This document shows positions 1 to 8,228 of a DNA stretch of 36,118 bases, piece after piece (the stretch's first letter is position 1; each line of letters starts with the position of its first letter). The stretch is from JAHDFB01 sp964607315. Lineage in GTDB: Bacteria > Bacteroidota > Bacteroidia > Chitinophagales > Saprospiraceae. The stretch spans positions 1 through 36,118 of the forward strand of contig CAZSKA010000006.1 of the NCBI GenBank assembly GCA_964607315.1. Reading direction: 5' to 3'. The notes under the pieces are model-generated. The model had not been told where the DNA came from and made no database searches. It was given only the letters and a program-made list of their open reading frames with translations. The position numbers and the translations under genes are program-made.

Positions 1-42
1 CAATATAATCCTGAAGGTTATAGTAATCCATTTACCAATTGA
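1..42 (+). CDS. 3' end of a truncated gene (partial)
   Basis: Frame 1 is open from the window edge to a TGA at 40-42 and encodes 13 residues ending in NPFTN. A convergent gene ends at 99. The fragment is too short to identify and could be a chance open frame. Confidence 0.25.
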   Translation, partial: QYNPEGYSNPFTN

Positions 43-98
43 ATTAATTTTAAATGAATGAGATTATTCTCAGTAATTAGTTGTTATTGAATAAAAGA

Positions 99-491
99 TC
101 AATCAAAGTGATACATTACAACATCCTTTATTTGCCAATATAAATTAAATTCATCAAGCCAACAAAAAACTGTTGAAACTACCTCAAATGGAACATCATT
201 TTCAACACCTATTACAACATCGAATTCTTGATATAATGTGCTATCACGTTTGATTTTTATCTCTAAGTCATCCTTGTCTAAAACTGGCTCACCCTTATAT
301 AAAATATTTTCATTGACTATTACAATATTTAAATAATCACAGGCCATCTTATGATTATTACTTTGCCATTCGGCAGCCCTAGAACCTAGAAATATAATTT
401 GAAGTTTTTCTGAGCAATTATTTTTTTCAAAATTTTGTGAATACCCAGAAATCGAAAAGAATATAAGGCAAATTATTATGCTGATTTTCGT
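99..491 (-). pseudogene. Small secreted protein with a lost (ACG) start codon
   Basis: The first ATG in this frame (at 347) gives an 82-aa protein. The frame stays open upstream and encodes a typical Bacteroidota signal peptide: a K, then a hydrophobic stretch rich in I, L and F, then SGYSQ. The codon where ATG is expected, just before KISIII, is ACG at 489-491, and an in-frame TAA lies a few codons further upstream. The natural protein was therefore probably 130 aa and exported, and the start has mutated or is non-canonical. The mature part is not recognised; the VIGVENDVPFEVV stretch vaguely recalls ExbD-like periplasmic domains, but this is weak. It lies 35 bp downstream of the 527-757 gene on the same strand. 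Confidence 0.5.
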
Positions 492-526
492 ACAAGGATT
501 TTATATAAATGAAATTTGTGATTTAC

Positions 527-757
527 CTAACTTTCTTCTTCACCTAAAGGTTCTCTCCCCGTGTATAATATACCACTCTCTGTATTGAATGAAACTGGTT
601 TTTCATTTCTTAATGTTTCAGTCCAAAAAGATAGTATAAAAGGGTTTTCTGTTCTTAATCTTGCTGTGTTTCCCGCATCGTCATATAGATCCACAGCGCC
701 ATATTGTTCGCCTTTATCTGACCAAACTATTCTATAAGTTTTTACTCTAAGTACCAT
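527..757 (-). CDS. Small hypothetical protein (76 aa)
   Basis: ATG-started 76-aa ORF, charged, with no signal peptide or membrane segment. It has alternating beta-strand-like stretches (KTYRIVWSDKGEQYGAVDLYDD) and a Glu-rich C-terminus. I do not recognise the family. It is probably co-transcribed with the exported-protein gene that follows it. An A/T-rich region with a T10 run lies immediately upstream. Confidence 0.5.
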   Translation of the reverse strand: MVLRVKTYRIVWSDKGEQYGAVDLYDDAGNTARLRTENPFILSFWTETLRNEKPVSFNTESGILYTGREPLGEEES

Positions 758-912
758 TTGCTTTTTTTTTAATTAATAACAATAAAAATAGAAAAATATA
801 TCTTATTGAAAGTGTAACTTTTGTTATACTTTATTGCTAAATAAGGAAACACCTTAAAACTTATCGAACTCATTTTAAACATATAAGAGAATATCTCAAT
901 TGTTCATCAAAG

Positions 913-1095
913 ATGAAACTAGCAAGGTTCAAAGATGTGAATTTTAAACTTAGAAACGAATTTGTACATTGGATGAATGGAAAGGATATTCAACTGGTAT
1001 TTGGTAATAAGATGTTGAAGACTCTTAGGCAGCATTGTGAAATAGTTAGGGGAAAGGGACTTCATGAGAATATTGATTGGTGGGCAAGCTTATAA
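913..1095 (+). CDS. Short hypothetical protein (60 aa), possibly a gene fragment
   Basis: A 60-aa basic, tryptophan-containing ORF ending in ENIDWWASL. I see no recognisable domain. It sits alone in the decayed left flank between divergent and co-directional orphans, so it may be a remnant or spurious. No clear ribosome-binding site was seen. Confidence 0.3.
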   Translation: MKLARFKDVNFKLRNEFVHWMNGKDIQLVFGNKMLKTLRQHCEIVRGKGLHENIDWWASL

Positions 1096-1273
1096 GCTGC
1101 AAGCAAAAGGCTTAAGGGTAGTAATGATTATGTGAATTCATAAATCCGAAATTTATCTTGGAGGATTGAAGCGAAAGCGGAATCATGCATGACCCGACCT
1201 GAAAGGGAAGCTACTAGAACTAAAATATTGAATAAATAACTTATTTTTACATAATAAATAACCATAGAAATAT
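1096..1273. other. Non-coding stretch with small hairpin motifs
   Basis: The spacer holds a GC-GAAA-GC tetraloop-type hairpin near 1170-1178 and a CCT-GAA-AGG mini-hairpin near 1198-1206, followed by an AT-rich part with repeated AATAAATAAC-like motifs before the next gene. This may be the remnant of a structured RNA, but I could not match it to a known class. Confidence 0.2.
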
Positions 1274-1792
1274 ATGCTAGAATTAACCCCTGAAGAAAAT
1301 GACATGTTTATCAAGCTGCACAGGCTTGAAGACTTCGATAAAATTAAAAGAGAAGATTTTAAATATTCAAACCTTCTAACATTCTCTCTACTTAAAAGGA
1401 AAGTAATTCCAGAGGTAAGAATAGCATACTTTAATAAGCCTGAATACAATCTTGGGAGAGGTAAGGCTTCAAGGAAAGACGTCTTCGTTAGAAATGGCCG
1501 TAAAGACTATACTGAGATATTTTCGCACCCCCATTTTTTCAAGTATTTGAAATATTTTATTATGGGAGCAAACCTTCCCAATGAATTAAAGGTGAGAATA
1601 AGAGAAACTTTTGAAGATGAACGCTATCCAGACTATGGAGTTGATGCGGTATACAAACTTCTCAAGAAGAGCAAAGCTATTCCCAGAGATAGGGAAGATA
1701 GAAAAGATTTCGCAGAGGAAAAATTCAAACATATCATTGACATTGGATGTAATCTTTCTGACGCAATAATTCTAAGAAAAAAGTTTCTTTAG
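1274..1792 (+). CDS. Hypothetical protein (172 aa)
   Basis: Lysine/arginine-rich soluble protein of 172 aa with predicted helical stretches. No signal peptide or membrane segment is present. Its C-terminal third (KFKHIIDIGCNLSDAIILRKKF) looks like a helical repeat or HTH-like region, but I do not recognise a family. It stands alone with an AT-rich upstream region. The ORF is long for its surroundings, so it is probably real. Confidence 0.55.
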   Translation: MLELTPEENDMFIKLHRLEDFDKIKREDFKYSNLLTFSLLKRKVIPEVRIAYFNKPEYNLGRGKASRKDVFVRNGRKDYTEIFSHPHFFKYLKYFIMGANLPNELKVRIRETFEDERYPDYGVDAVYKLLKKSKAIPRDREDRKDFAEEKFKHIIDIGCNLSDAIILRKKFL

Positions 1793-1953
1793 GATTTAGA
1801 TTTTTATTTTAGAAATTATACCACTTACTTATTATATTAAACATACTTGCAATAGCCCTATTACTACTATGCATTAATATCTGCAACTCTTGCAACTGTT
1901 TTGTATAAATATGATGATAGAAAGATGTTATTTATTAAAAAAAAATAATTAAA

Positions 1954-2496
1954 ATGAATCAAAAACTTAAAAAAGGATGCTTAGGTGCAGTGCTATTCTT
2001 CCTAGTACTAGGTGTGATAGGAACTGTATTGAACAAGAAAGATAAGAAAGTAATGCCTACTCATTTTAATATTGAAGAAGATAGCCTATTCATACAAGAG
2101 TTGAATTCAAAACTTGATTATGAAGATGGTGATTACACAGCAAAATATGAGCAATTAGCTAAAGATCTAAACTCTGTTTACGCTATAAGAACTAAAGATT
2201 ATGAGTTTCAATTTAGAAAAGGATTAAAGGAACTTCATGTGATACCAGTTTTAGCTACTGGAAAAACCAATAGCGATAAACGTAAAGTGTATAACACAAA
2301 GTTTGGTGGCGTAATACCAAGACATCTTAGCTTTGGTTTAGAAGGTCAACAGCAAAAAGGACTTTTTGACGTTCAGTTTGATAGCAAGTTAAACTCAGAC
2401 AAGCTTGTTGTGGTCAAAATGATAATTGAAGACGAAATATATTGCAAAAGAGGTGTGCTATATGATGTTATGAATCACAAGGGGAACTTATACTAG
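1954..2496 (+). CDS. Membrane-anchored hypothetical protein (180 aa)
   Basis: The N-terminus has a basic start (MNQKLKKG) and then one hydrophobic segment at about residues 9-27 (CLGAVLFFLVLGVIGTVL). A charged domain of about 150 aa follows, presumably exported and anchored by the uncleaved segment. No lipobox spacing typical of a lipoprotein is clear, although a Cys sits at the start of the membrane segment. The family is not recognised. The gene is monocistronic, with an A9 tract just upstream. Confidence 0.6.
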   Translation: MNQKLKKGCLGAVLFFLVLGVIGTVLNKKDKKVMPTHFNIEEDSLFIQELNSKLDYEDGDYTAKYEQLAKDLNSVYAIRTKDYEFQFRKGLKELHVIPVLATGKTNSDKRKVYNTKFGGVIPRHLSFGLEGQQQKGLFDVQFDSKLNSDKLVVVKMIIEDEIYCKRGVLYDVMNHKGNLY

Positions 2497-2571
2497 TTAG
2501 AAAATGTTTAATTTACTTGTCATTATTAATGAAATATTACTTTTTTCCACATAGTTCTCAATTACTAAAGT

Positions 2572-2937
2572 ATGGATCAAATAAATTTAGGCTTATATTC
2601 TGCTGAAAAAGCAGCTAAAATTCTTCATGAATATTTATGTAATGTTTCTAAATCTGTTGGACAAAACCCTAAAATAGAATGTGAATTAATTTCACCTGAA
2701 AAAGCTAAATCACTTAAACAAGGTGAAAATTGGATTGTTCGTTGGGTAGGTGGACCATTTGCTTGGGGAGAATGTTTATCTTAAGGAAGTAGTATTTTTA
2801 CTCACGAAAATAGAATTGGTTGGTCTTCAAAAGTATTTGAAAATAGTGAATGCGAGTTTTTAATTGAAAGCGACGAATGGTACTTGGAGCCTCACTATGC
2901 TTTTGATGTTAGCTTTGTACTTGATAAGCTAAATTAA
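2572..2937 (+). pseudogene. Orphan gene interrupted by an in-frame TAA
   Basis: The ATG frame encodes 70 residues and then meets TAA at 2782-2784. The same frame continues without another stop for 50 more codons (beginning GSSIFTHENRIGWSS and ending in LDKLN) to TAA at 2935-2937. The two parts together make a coherent 121-codon gene, so the stop looks like a nonsense mutation rather than the true end. The N-terminal half has WIVRWVGGPFAWGE and the second half is Trp/Glu/Asp-rich, in the style of small immunity-type proteins. No family is recognised. Confidence 0.55.
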
Positions 2938-2938
2938 T

Positions 2939-3244
2939 CTATAGTTGCTCGTCAATATCCCTCGCTTGATGAAGTACTCTAATTATTGTAATATTTCCAT
3001 TACTTAGATTGTAAAATGCTAAATATTTTTAATAGCTGTTAATAGGAAAGTATCTGATTTGTTGTAGGTTCTTGTTTTTCGAATTATATCTTACGCCAAT
3101 ACTAGGGTTATCAGCAATGTTTTTGAAAGTTTCATTTGCCTTATCATATAGTTTTATGGCTATATCAAGATTGTCTTTGGCGATGAAGTATGCTAATTCA
3201 TCAATATCATTTAAGGCTTTTAGAGTAATTGAATAAGAGGGCAT
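2939..3244 (-). pseudogene. parE: RelE/ParE-family toxin with premature TAA
   Basis: This is the toxin half of a type II toxin-antitoxin pair. The ATG at 3244 begins MPSYSITLKALNDIDELAYFIAKD, the usual ParE N-terminal helices, then a central NPSIGVRY and QQIRYFPINSY. A TAA at 3029-3031 stops the frame there. The same frame resumes as KYLAFYNL...NITIIRVLHQARDIDEQL and ends at TAG 2939-2941, matching the C-terminal beta strands of ParE (the fyrv...I.rVlH.aRDi pattern). The toxin is therefore probably a nonsense pseudogene whose truncated product lacks the end of the RNase/gyrase-toxin fold. A TTG at 3256 is an alternative start. ParD ends just upstream, with its stop separated from this ATG by a single base. 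Confidence 0.8.
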
Positions 3245-3245
3245 T

Positions 3246-3485
3246 TTACCTATCAAATTGCGCTTTTATTTTATCTTTTTTATTCGTCCAATAGGACTCA
3301 TCAACTTCGATCGAATTACTTTTTATGCCTTCTAAAAGCATATCATCTAATTCTTGTTTTTTCATTTTATCATTGCGAATTAAATCACGTAAATAATCAC
3401 TGGTGGAAGTATAAGAACCATTTTCGATTTGTGACTCTATCCAGTCTTTTAGTTGGTCCAGAATAGACGCACTAATGTTTACCAT
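3246..3485 (-). CDS. parD: ParD-like antitoxin (ribbon-helix-helix)
   Basis: Antitoxin of the adjacent ParE-type toxin. The protein begins MVNISASILDQLKDWIESQIENGSY and has the ParD pattern: an N-terminal ribbon-helix-helix DNA-binding domain, then the YTSTSDYLRDLIRND helix. An acidic/basic C-terminal tail normally wraps the toxin. The ATG at 3485 is preceded by an AAGG seven bases upstream. A longer frame starting with TTG at 3503 is possible but less likely. ParD proteins bind their own promoter, and a perfect 9-bp inverted repeat lies upstream at 3508-3539. With the toxin broken, the antitoxin may persist as a relic or as an anti-addiction gene. Confidence 0.8.
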   Translation of the reverse strand: MVNISASILDQLKDWIESQIENGSYTSTSDYLRDLIRNDKMKKQELDDMLLEGIKSNSIEVDESYWTNKKDKIKAQFDR

Positions 3486-3507
3486 GCTACAACCTTTTTG
3501 CAATATT

Positions 3508-3539
3508 TTTAATAATTATAATTCATAAATATTATTAAA
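3508..3539 (-). promoter_or_regulatory. Inverted repeat, candidate ParD operator
   Basis: TTTAATAAT (3508-3516) and ATTATTAAA (3531-3539) form a perfect 9-bp inverted repeat with a 14-bp spacer, 22 bp upstream of the parD start. ParD-type antitoxins autoregulate by binding palindromes in this position. The sequence is very AT-rich, so chance symmetry is possible. Confidence 0.4.
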
Positions 3540-3599
3540 TCAAGGCAAAAAATAGGAAAACACAGGAAAACTAAAACCCCATTAAATATATACTTTGTA

Positions 3600-3755
3600 T
3601 AGCTTGTAAAGCATCTCATTTTTATCCAACGCATCGCGTCGGGAAGACGCCTGCCACCTATTTAACTTGATACCGATTTTTTATTTCAAAGCTGAAATCA
3701 GGATTAATTTAAGGAAATCAGCCAAGGGAAAATTGGATAATCTAATATAGAATAC
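3600..3755 (+). other. Candidate oriT / leader region of the relaxase
   Basis: In an otherwise very AT-rich spacer there is a GC-rich perfect hairpin at 3636-3650 (GCGTC, loop GGGAA, GACGC). A second hairpin follows around 3690-3705 (ATTTCA, loop AAGC, TGAAAT). MobF relaxases usually nick an oriT close to their own gene, and this is the only non-coding space beside it. No nic consensus could be identified, so the role is inferred from position and structure. Confidence 0.35.
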
Positions 3756-6452
3756 ATGCTTAGAGTAACACAGAAAAGCTCGGCGGGGGATACAACAAAA
3801 TATTTTTTCGGCTATTACGCAGAGCAAGAAATGGGGAAGCCAATTTGGCTTGGAAAAGGGAGTGAAATGTTAAATTTATCGGGGGAAGTATATGAGAAAT
3901 CATTTGAAGCAATTTCTAATAATAGACATCCAAATGACGGTCATCAAATTACAGATAAGATGGTTGCAAATAGAACAACCGCTATGGACTTCACATTCTC
4001 TGTTCCAAAATCTTTATCAATCATTCATGGGATAACTGAGGATGAAGAAATTCTGAAAAGCTTTGATAATGCTGTTTTAAAAACGATGGAAGAGATTGAA
4101 AAAAATGCAGAGGTGAGAGTTCGAAAAGATGGAGTGAATGAAAATCGTAAATCGGGCAATTTGGTTTATTCAAGTTTTACACATGGAGAGACTAGACCTA
4201 TAGATGGGGTTACTGATCCACAATTACATAAACACGTGATTGTACAGAACATGTCATATGACGAGAGTGAGGATAAATGGAAAGCAGTTCAATTTAGAAA
4301 TCTCAAAGCTGATTCACCATATTATGAAACATTGTTTCGCTCATATTTATCAAAAGAGATAAAGGATATTGGATATGATATTGAGAGGAGCAAGAAAGAT
4401 TTTGAAGTAAAGGGATTTGATAAAGAGTTAATTGGAAAATATTCTAGACGTTCAAAAGAAATTGAGGAAAAAGCAAATGAGCTTGGCTTGACATATAAAG
4501 AGGATATTGCGCAGCTTGGAGCAAAGACAAGAGCAAGTAAGATAAAAGATATTGATAGAGATGAGATAAAGAAGAATTGGAATGATAGATTAACGGATGA
4601 AGAAAGAGAGTTAATTAAGAATGCAAAAAGTGATAACAGCAATGCTCAAAAGATAAGTCCAGAGATGGCATTGAATTATGCTATTAAACATTCATTAGAG
4701 AGGAAGTCTGTGGTATCAGAAAAAGACCTTACAATGGTAGCTTTAAGAAGAGGCTTTGGAGATATTGAACCAGAGCAAATCAAAAAAGCTATAAGTGAGA
4801 ATAAGGAGATATTATCCAAAAAAGATGAAAATGGAGAATTACTGATAACCACTAAACAGGCATTGGAAGAAGAAAAGAAGTTGGTGAGGCTTGTTAGAAA
4901 TGGTAAGGGCAAGTTTGTTTCTATTTCAAAGGATTATGAGATAAAGAATGAACAGCTAAGCGATGAACAGAGAAAAGCTGTTGAGCATGTGTTAAAAAGT
5001 AAAGACTCAATTATTGCGATTGAAGGAAAAGCTGGTGTGGGTAAGACATATTCAATCTCTGAGGTACGAGATGCCGCGAAAGAAAATGGAATGAAGTTTT
5101 TTGCTGTAGCTCCAAGTTCTGAGGCATCAAGAACGGTACAAAGAGAAGAAGGATTTGAAGGAGCTACAACCATAGCAGAACTTTTAAAGAATGAGCAGTT
5201 ACATAGTGCAATCAAGAATGGTGTTTTATGGGTTGATGAAGTTTCATTAGTTGGCAACTCAACTATGATAGATGTATTGGAATTAGCTAACAAACAAAAT
5301 GCTAGAGTCTTAATTACGGGCGATCCTTATCAGCACTCAAGTACTGAAAGGGGTGATAGTTTTAAGATTCTAAAAAAATATGGTGGTGTTGCGAGTGTTA
5401 GTATCAATAAAATCAGAAGACAAAAGAGCCAAGAATACAGAGACGCTGTGACGATGATTTCCAAAGGAAATGTAGTTGAAGGGTTTGATAAATTGGATTC
5501 AATGGGAGCTATTAAGGAGAGTGAGAGTGTTGAAGAGATTTATGATAAAGCAGCAAATGAATATATTGAGGCGAGAGTTAAAAAACAGAAAACTTTAGTG
5601 GTTTCTACTACTCATAAACAGGGCGAGAGTTTCACGAAAGTTTTAAGAGAGAAATTGAAGCTAGAAGACCACATTGCTAAAGAGGAAAGGAAATTCACCA
5701 TTCATGAAAGACTAAATCTGACCACTGCTGAGAAGAATGATGTTATGAATTATCAGGAAGGACAAGCAATTCAGTTTCATCAAAATGCTAAAAGGATTAA
5801 GAGAGGAGAGAAATTCATTATCTCCAAGATTGATAAAGATGGAAACATTTTTATCAAAAATGGAAATGAACAAAAGAAGCTACCATTCAAGCATTCTGAT
5901 AGGTTCTCAATATATGAGAAGAAGCAAATTACTTTGGCTAAAAATGATGTAATTAGGATTACCCAAAATGGGTATACAAATGACAAGAAGAGGTTGAATA
6001 ATGGAAATACTCTAACCGTTAAGAGATTTACGAAGGACGGAAATATTATAGCTGATACTGGAAGACAAGAAGTATTGATTGATAAGGAATATGCGAATTT
6101 CAATTATGGTTATTACAATACTTCCCATAGCTCACAGGGCAAGACAGTGAATAAGGTCATTATCTTACAGTCCGTATTTTCGGGAAAAGCTGCGAGCAAG
6201 GAGCAATTTTATGTGAGTAGTAGTAGAGGGAAATATGAGATTTCGATTCATACGGATGACAAGAAACACATGTTGAACTCCATACAGAAATCATCTTCTA
6301 GAATGACGGCAACGGAGCTGGCAGAGGGAAAGGATAAACAGAAAGAAATGAAGAAGCGGAAACAATATCAAAAAAGGCTAGCGAAAAACATAAAACAGAT
6401 AACAGAGAGAAATTTAATAACTAAATCAAGGGGGATAAATTATGGAAAATAA
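3756..6452 (+). CDS. MobF-family conjugative relaxase-helicase (TrwC/TraI type)
   Basis: This 898-aa protein is expected to nick oriT, attach covalently to the DNA 5' end and unwind the strand for transfer. The N-terminal relaxase domain (about 1-300) has the tyrosine pair Y20-Y21 in KYFFGYYAEQ and the three-histidine metal site H143, H158 and H160 (FTHGE; DPQLHKH). The C-terminal half is an SF1 helicase. Its Walker A motif GKAGVGKT lies near residue 425, a Walker B-like LWVDEVSLVG near 490, and a late motif SHSSQGKT near 790. The highly basic C-terminal tail is typical. The 3' end overlaps the next ORF by 11 bp. A coupling protein candidate lies far away at 22830-24299 on the opposite strand. 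Confidence 0.93.
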   Translation: MLRVTQKSSAGDTTKYFFGYYAEQEMGKPIWLGKGSEMLNLSGEVYEKSFEAISNNRHPNDGHQITDKMVANRTTAMDFTFSVPKSLSIIHGITEDEEILKSFDNAVLKTMEEIEKNAEVRVRKDGVNENRKSGNLVYSSFTHGETRPIDGVTDPQLHKHVIVQNMSYDESEDKWKAVQFRNLKADSPYYETLFRSYLSKEIKDIGYDIERSKKDFEVKGFDKELIGKYSRRSKEIEEKANELGLTYKEDIAQLGAKTRASKIKDIDRDEIKKNWNDRLTDEERELIKNAKSDNSNAQKISPEMALNYAIKHSLERKSVVSEKDLTMVALRRGFGDIEPEQIKKAISENKEILSKKDENGELLITTKQALEEEKKLVRLVRNGKGKFVSISKDYEIKNEQLSDEQRKAVEHVLKSKDSIIAIEGKAGVGKTYSISEVRDAAKENGMKFFAVAPSSEASRTVQREEGFEGATTIAELLKNEQLHSAIKNGVLWVDEVSLVGNSTMIDVLELANKQNARVLITGDPYQHSSTERGDSFKILKKYGGVASVSINKIRRQKSQEYRDAVTMISKGNVVEGFDKLDSMGAIKESESVEEIYDKAANEYIEARVKKQKTLVVSTTHKQGESFTKVLREKLKLEDHIAKEERKFTIHERLNLTTAEKNDVMNYQEGQAIQFHQNAKRIKRGEKFIISKIDKDGNIFIKNGNEQKKLPFKHSDRFSIYEKKQITLAKNDVIRITQNGYTNDKKRLNNGNTLTVKRFTKDGNIIADTGRQEVLIDKEYANFNYGYYNTSHSSQGKTVNKVIILQSVFSGKAASKEQFYVSSSRGKYEISIHTDDKKHMLNSIQKSSSRMTATELAEGKDKQKEMKKRKQYQKRLAKNIKQITERNLITKSRGINYGK

Positions 6453-6882
6453 CAATTATGAAGGAAGGTCAGTAAGTGAACTCTTAAAGACCAATAGCAG
6501 TCTTGGAGCATTCACAGAAAAGCGAATTAGAAGGTCTAGGGACTTCAAGTTCTTTGGTGTAACACAATCAAGAACTGGAAGCCCAGACTTAGCACAATAT
6601 ATTAAGATAATATTCTCAAATAATGAGCAAATTCTGATATCCTATCATCAGCTTTCACAACCAGTGAAATATGAAGGTAGTAGCATGATAGAGATTTCAG
6701 CGGATTCCCTTCATCTTAAAATCATGGGCAGAGGCCTTGAAAACATCATGGATTATATCGCAGAGCAAAGATTAATGTGGATTAAAGAACCGTCACTCTC
6801 AGAAGATGCCTTCCTAAGCCTTGATGAACAAGAAGATGAAACGGTGATTATTGATTCTATTGAAAGGGTAATGATGCATTAA
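6442..6882 (+). CDS. Relaxase-linked hypothetical protein (146 aa)
   Basis: The ATG overlaps the last 11 bp of the relaxase gene, indicating translational coupling and a linked function, possibly a relaxosome accessory. The protein is soluble, with a basic N-terminal third (EKRIRRSRDFKFFGV) and an acidic C-terminus. I do not recognise a domain. The middle (QYIKIIFSNNEQILISYHQL) looks beta-rich. An 82-bp gap separates it from the next gene. Confidence 0.65.
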   Translation: MENNNYEGRSVSELLKTNSSLGAFTEKRIRRSRDFKFFGVTQSRTGSPDLAQYIKIIFSNNEQILISYHQLSQPVKYEGSSMIEISADSLHLKIMGRGLENIMDYIAEQRLMWIKEPSLSEDAFLSLDEQEDETVIIDSIERVMMH

Positions 6883-6964
6883 ATATCAATAAATGAACTT
6901 TTTTCATTGGAAAAATTGTTATTTTCATCGTATCAAAATCATAGCAAATTAAATTAGTGATTCT

Positions 6965-7504
6965 ATGGAAGGAAATGAAAAAGACGTGTTGACCCTAAGT
7001 AAAAAGGAAAGGCTCAATTTTATAAATCAATTTAAGATACTTGACAAACTTTATCCTGATGAAGGTTATAGGGAAAATATAAAAGCCTTGGAAGAAGGAT
7101 ATGAATTGCACTACTCATGGATATTTGAAAATCTATATAATGGGTTGTCAATTGAACAATGTAGGTTTGTACTTGACGTATTAGGAGTATACAGAGCAAT
7201 GATTTTTTCTTTCGAAAATTTGGAAAATAAAGAAGGTATAGATATTGAACTACTACGTTTTCCAGGATTTGATGGAAACAACGAAACAGAATACATGTCT
7301 TATGTAAGATATTTCATAGATGATCTAGGACGATTTGAAGAAATAAGAGAAATATCAGGTTCAGGATTTAACAGTCATAAAAAGTTAATTGATAGTTATT
7401 CGAATTTATTAACAAAATATAATAGTTTACCTAAGATCACTGGCGGATTAATCAAACGGGATGACCTATTAGTGTTGTTGAAGATTGCTCCTAAAGGATT
7501 GTAA
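6965..7504 (+). CDS. YfbU-family protein
   Basis: The 179-aa protein matches the E. coli YfbU family (about 164 aa). It starts LTLSKKERLNFINQFKILDKL (family: ...QRLILSNQYKMM), has an RFVLDVLGVYRAM core, FPGFDGNNETEYMSYVRYFIDD (family: FLGFDAATEARYLGYVRFM), and ends with a KYNSLP-type tail. The biochemical role of YfbU is not established; in E. coli it has been linked to stress-induced death. A small membrane protein starts 2 bp after its stop, so the two form a likely two-gene operon. As cargo beside a relaxase it may be a defence or maintenance gene, which is inference. Confidence 0.85.
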   Translation: MEGNEKDVLTLSKKERLNFINQFKILDKLYPDEGYRENIKALEEGYELHYSWIFENLYNGLSIEQCRFVLDVLGVYRAMIFSFENLENKEGIDIELLRFPGFDGNNETEYMSYVRYFIDDLGRFEEIREISGSGFNSHKKLIDSYSNLLTKYNSLPKITGGLIKRDDLLVLLKIAPKGL

Positions 7505-7506
7505 AT

Positions 7507-8022
7507 ATGAGCTTTGAAAACATAAACATGGAGAAAATTGGTCCTATATTGGGTTATATAGGGACACTAGCATCTATTATAGGTGCAATTATTTCAATAT
7601 ATCATTCCAGAAAAGCGAAAAAAATAAAAGTTCAAGTAGAAGAACAGAAAGAGTTAATATTTAAAAAACAAACAAATACTGAACTTTCATCCTTGTTAAC
7701 AGAAGTCACTAGAATGCGTCAATCCTTTGGTAAATATAGCTTACCTTCAATGACTAGGGCTTTAGATGGAAACGATTATGAAAAAGATATTAAAGAGTAT
7801 CAAAATTTACTACATCAAATGAATGATAGTAAAAGTGATTTAAAAACAATTAAAGGATTTGAATTCGACAATTATTATTTACGCCTATCTGAAGTTTTAG
7901 AGAGTATACCATCTGACATAAATAATGTTCCTATAAAGGCAAGCGGCAAGCAAATTTTAAGTCTGTTAAATGAATTAATACCTTTTTTGAAAGCTGGTAT
8001 ATCGGAATTTCACAGGAACTAG
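7507..8022 (+). CDS. Single-pass membrane protein paired with the YfbU-like gene
   Basis: The protein is 171 aa. A hydrophobic segment at about residues 11-32 (IGPILGYIGTLASIIGAIISIY) is followed by a basic stop-transfer (HSRKAKKIK) and a helical, probably coiled-coil cytoplasmic domain. The start lies 2 bp after the YfbU-like stop, so translation is probably coupled. Its 3' end overlaps the convergent AlpA gene by 4 bp. Family unknown. One reading is a membrane effector or anchor controlled by the YfbU partner, but no catalytic motif is visible. Confidence 0.6.
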   Translation: MSFENINMEKIGPILGYIGTLASIIGAIISIYHSRKAKKIKVQVEEQKELIFKKQTNTELSSLLTEVTRMRQSFGKYSLPSMTRALDGNDYEKDIKEYQNLLHQMNDSKSDLKTIKGFEFDNYYLRLSEVLESIPSDINNVPIKASGKQILSLLNELIPFLKAGISEFHRN

Positions 8023-8228
8023 CCAATTAAACTCTCAATCAACTCCCTTATATCCTCTACTTTCCAAGCGGTTGTTCTTTCAGTTAGTTTAATTGGTTGT
8101 GGAAACTCTCCTGATTTCACCTTGTTCCACCATGTGGATTTTCCTACAGGAATAATCTGTAAAATGGTTGATAGCCTAACGAAGCCCTCTTGTGGTAATA
8201 TGATAGTTTGAATATCACTGTAATTCAT
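8019..8228 (-). CDS. AlpA-family excisionase/regulator
   Basis: The 69-aa DNA-binding protein has the AlpA layout: FVRLSTILQIIPVGKSTWWNKVKSG (winged helix-turn-helix with the STWW recognition helix), then EFPQPIKL and TAWKVEDIRELIESL. Such proteins act beside P4-type integrases as excisionase or as activators of integrase expression. It lies downstream of the 8311-8895 gene on the same strand and about 1.1 kb from the integrase. Its ribosome-binding sequence (AGGGGG) lies in an inverted repeat with an upstream CCTCC element, so translation may be structure-controlled. Confidence 0.88.
   Translation of the reverse strand: MNYSDIQTIILPQEGFVRLSTILQIIPVGKSTWWNKVKSGEFPQPIKLTERTTAWKVEDIRELIESLIG

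Noticed and set aside
1830..1953. Short hydrophobic reading frames (ILAIALLLL and VLYKYDDRKMLF) in two different frames
   Set aside because: They may be a frameshifted relic of a small membrane gene, but both are very short and no start or homology is visible.
2572..3256. Two in-frame TAA codons read as possible stop-codon recoding
   Set aside because: All other genes in the window end normally with TAA, so nonsense mutations in a decaying flank are far more likely.
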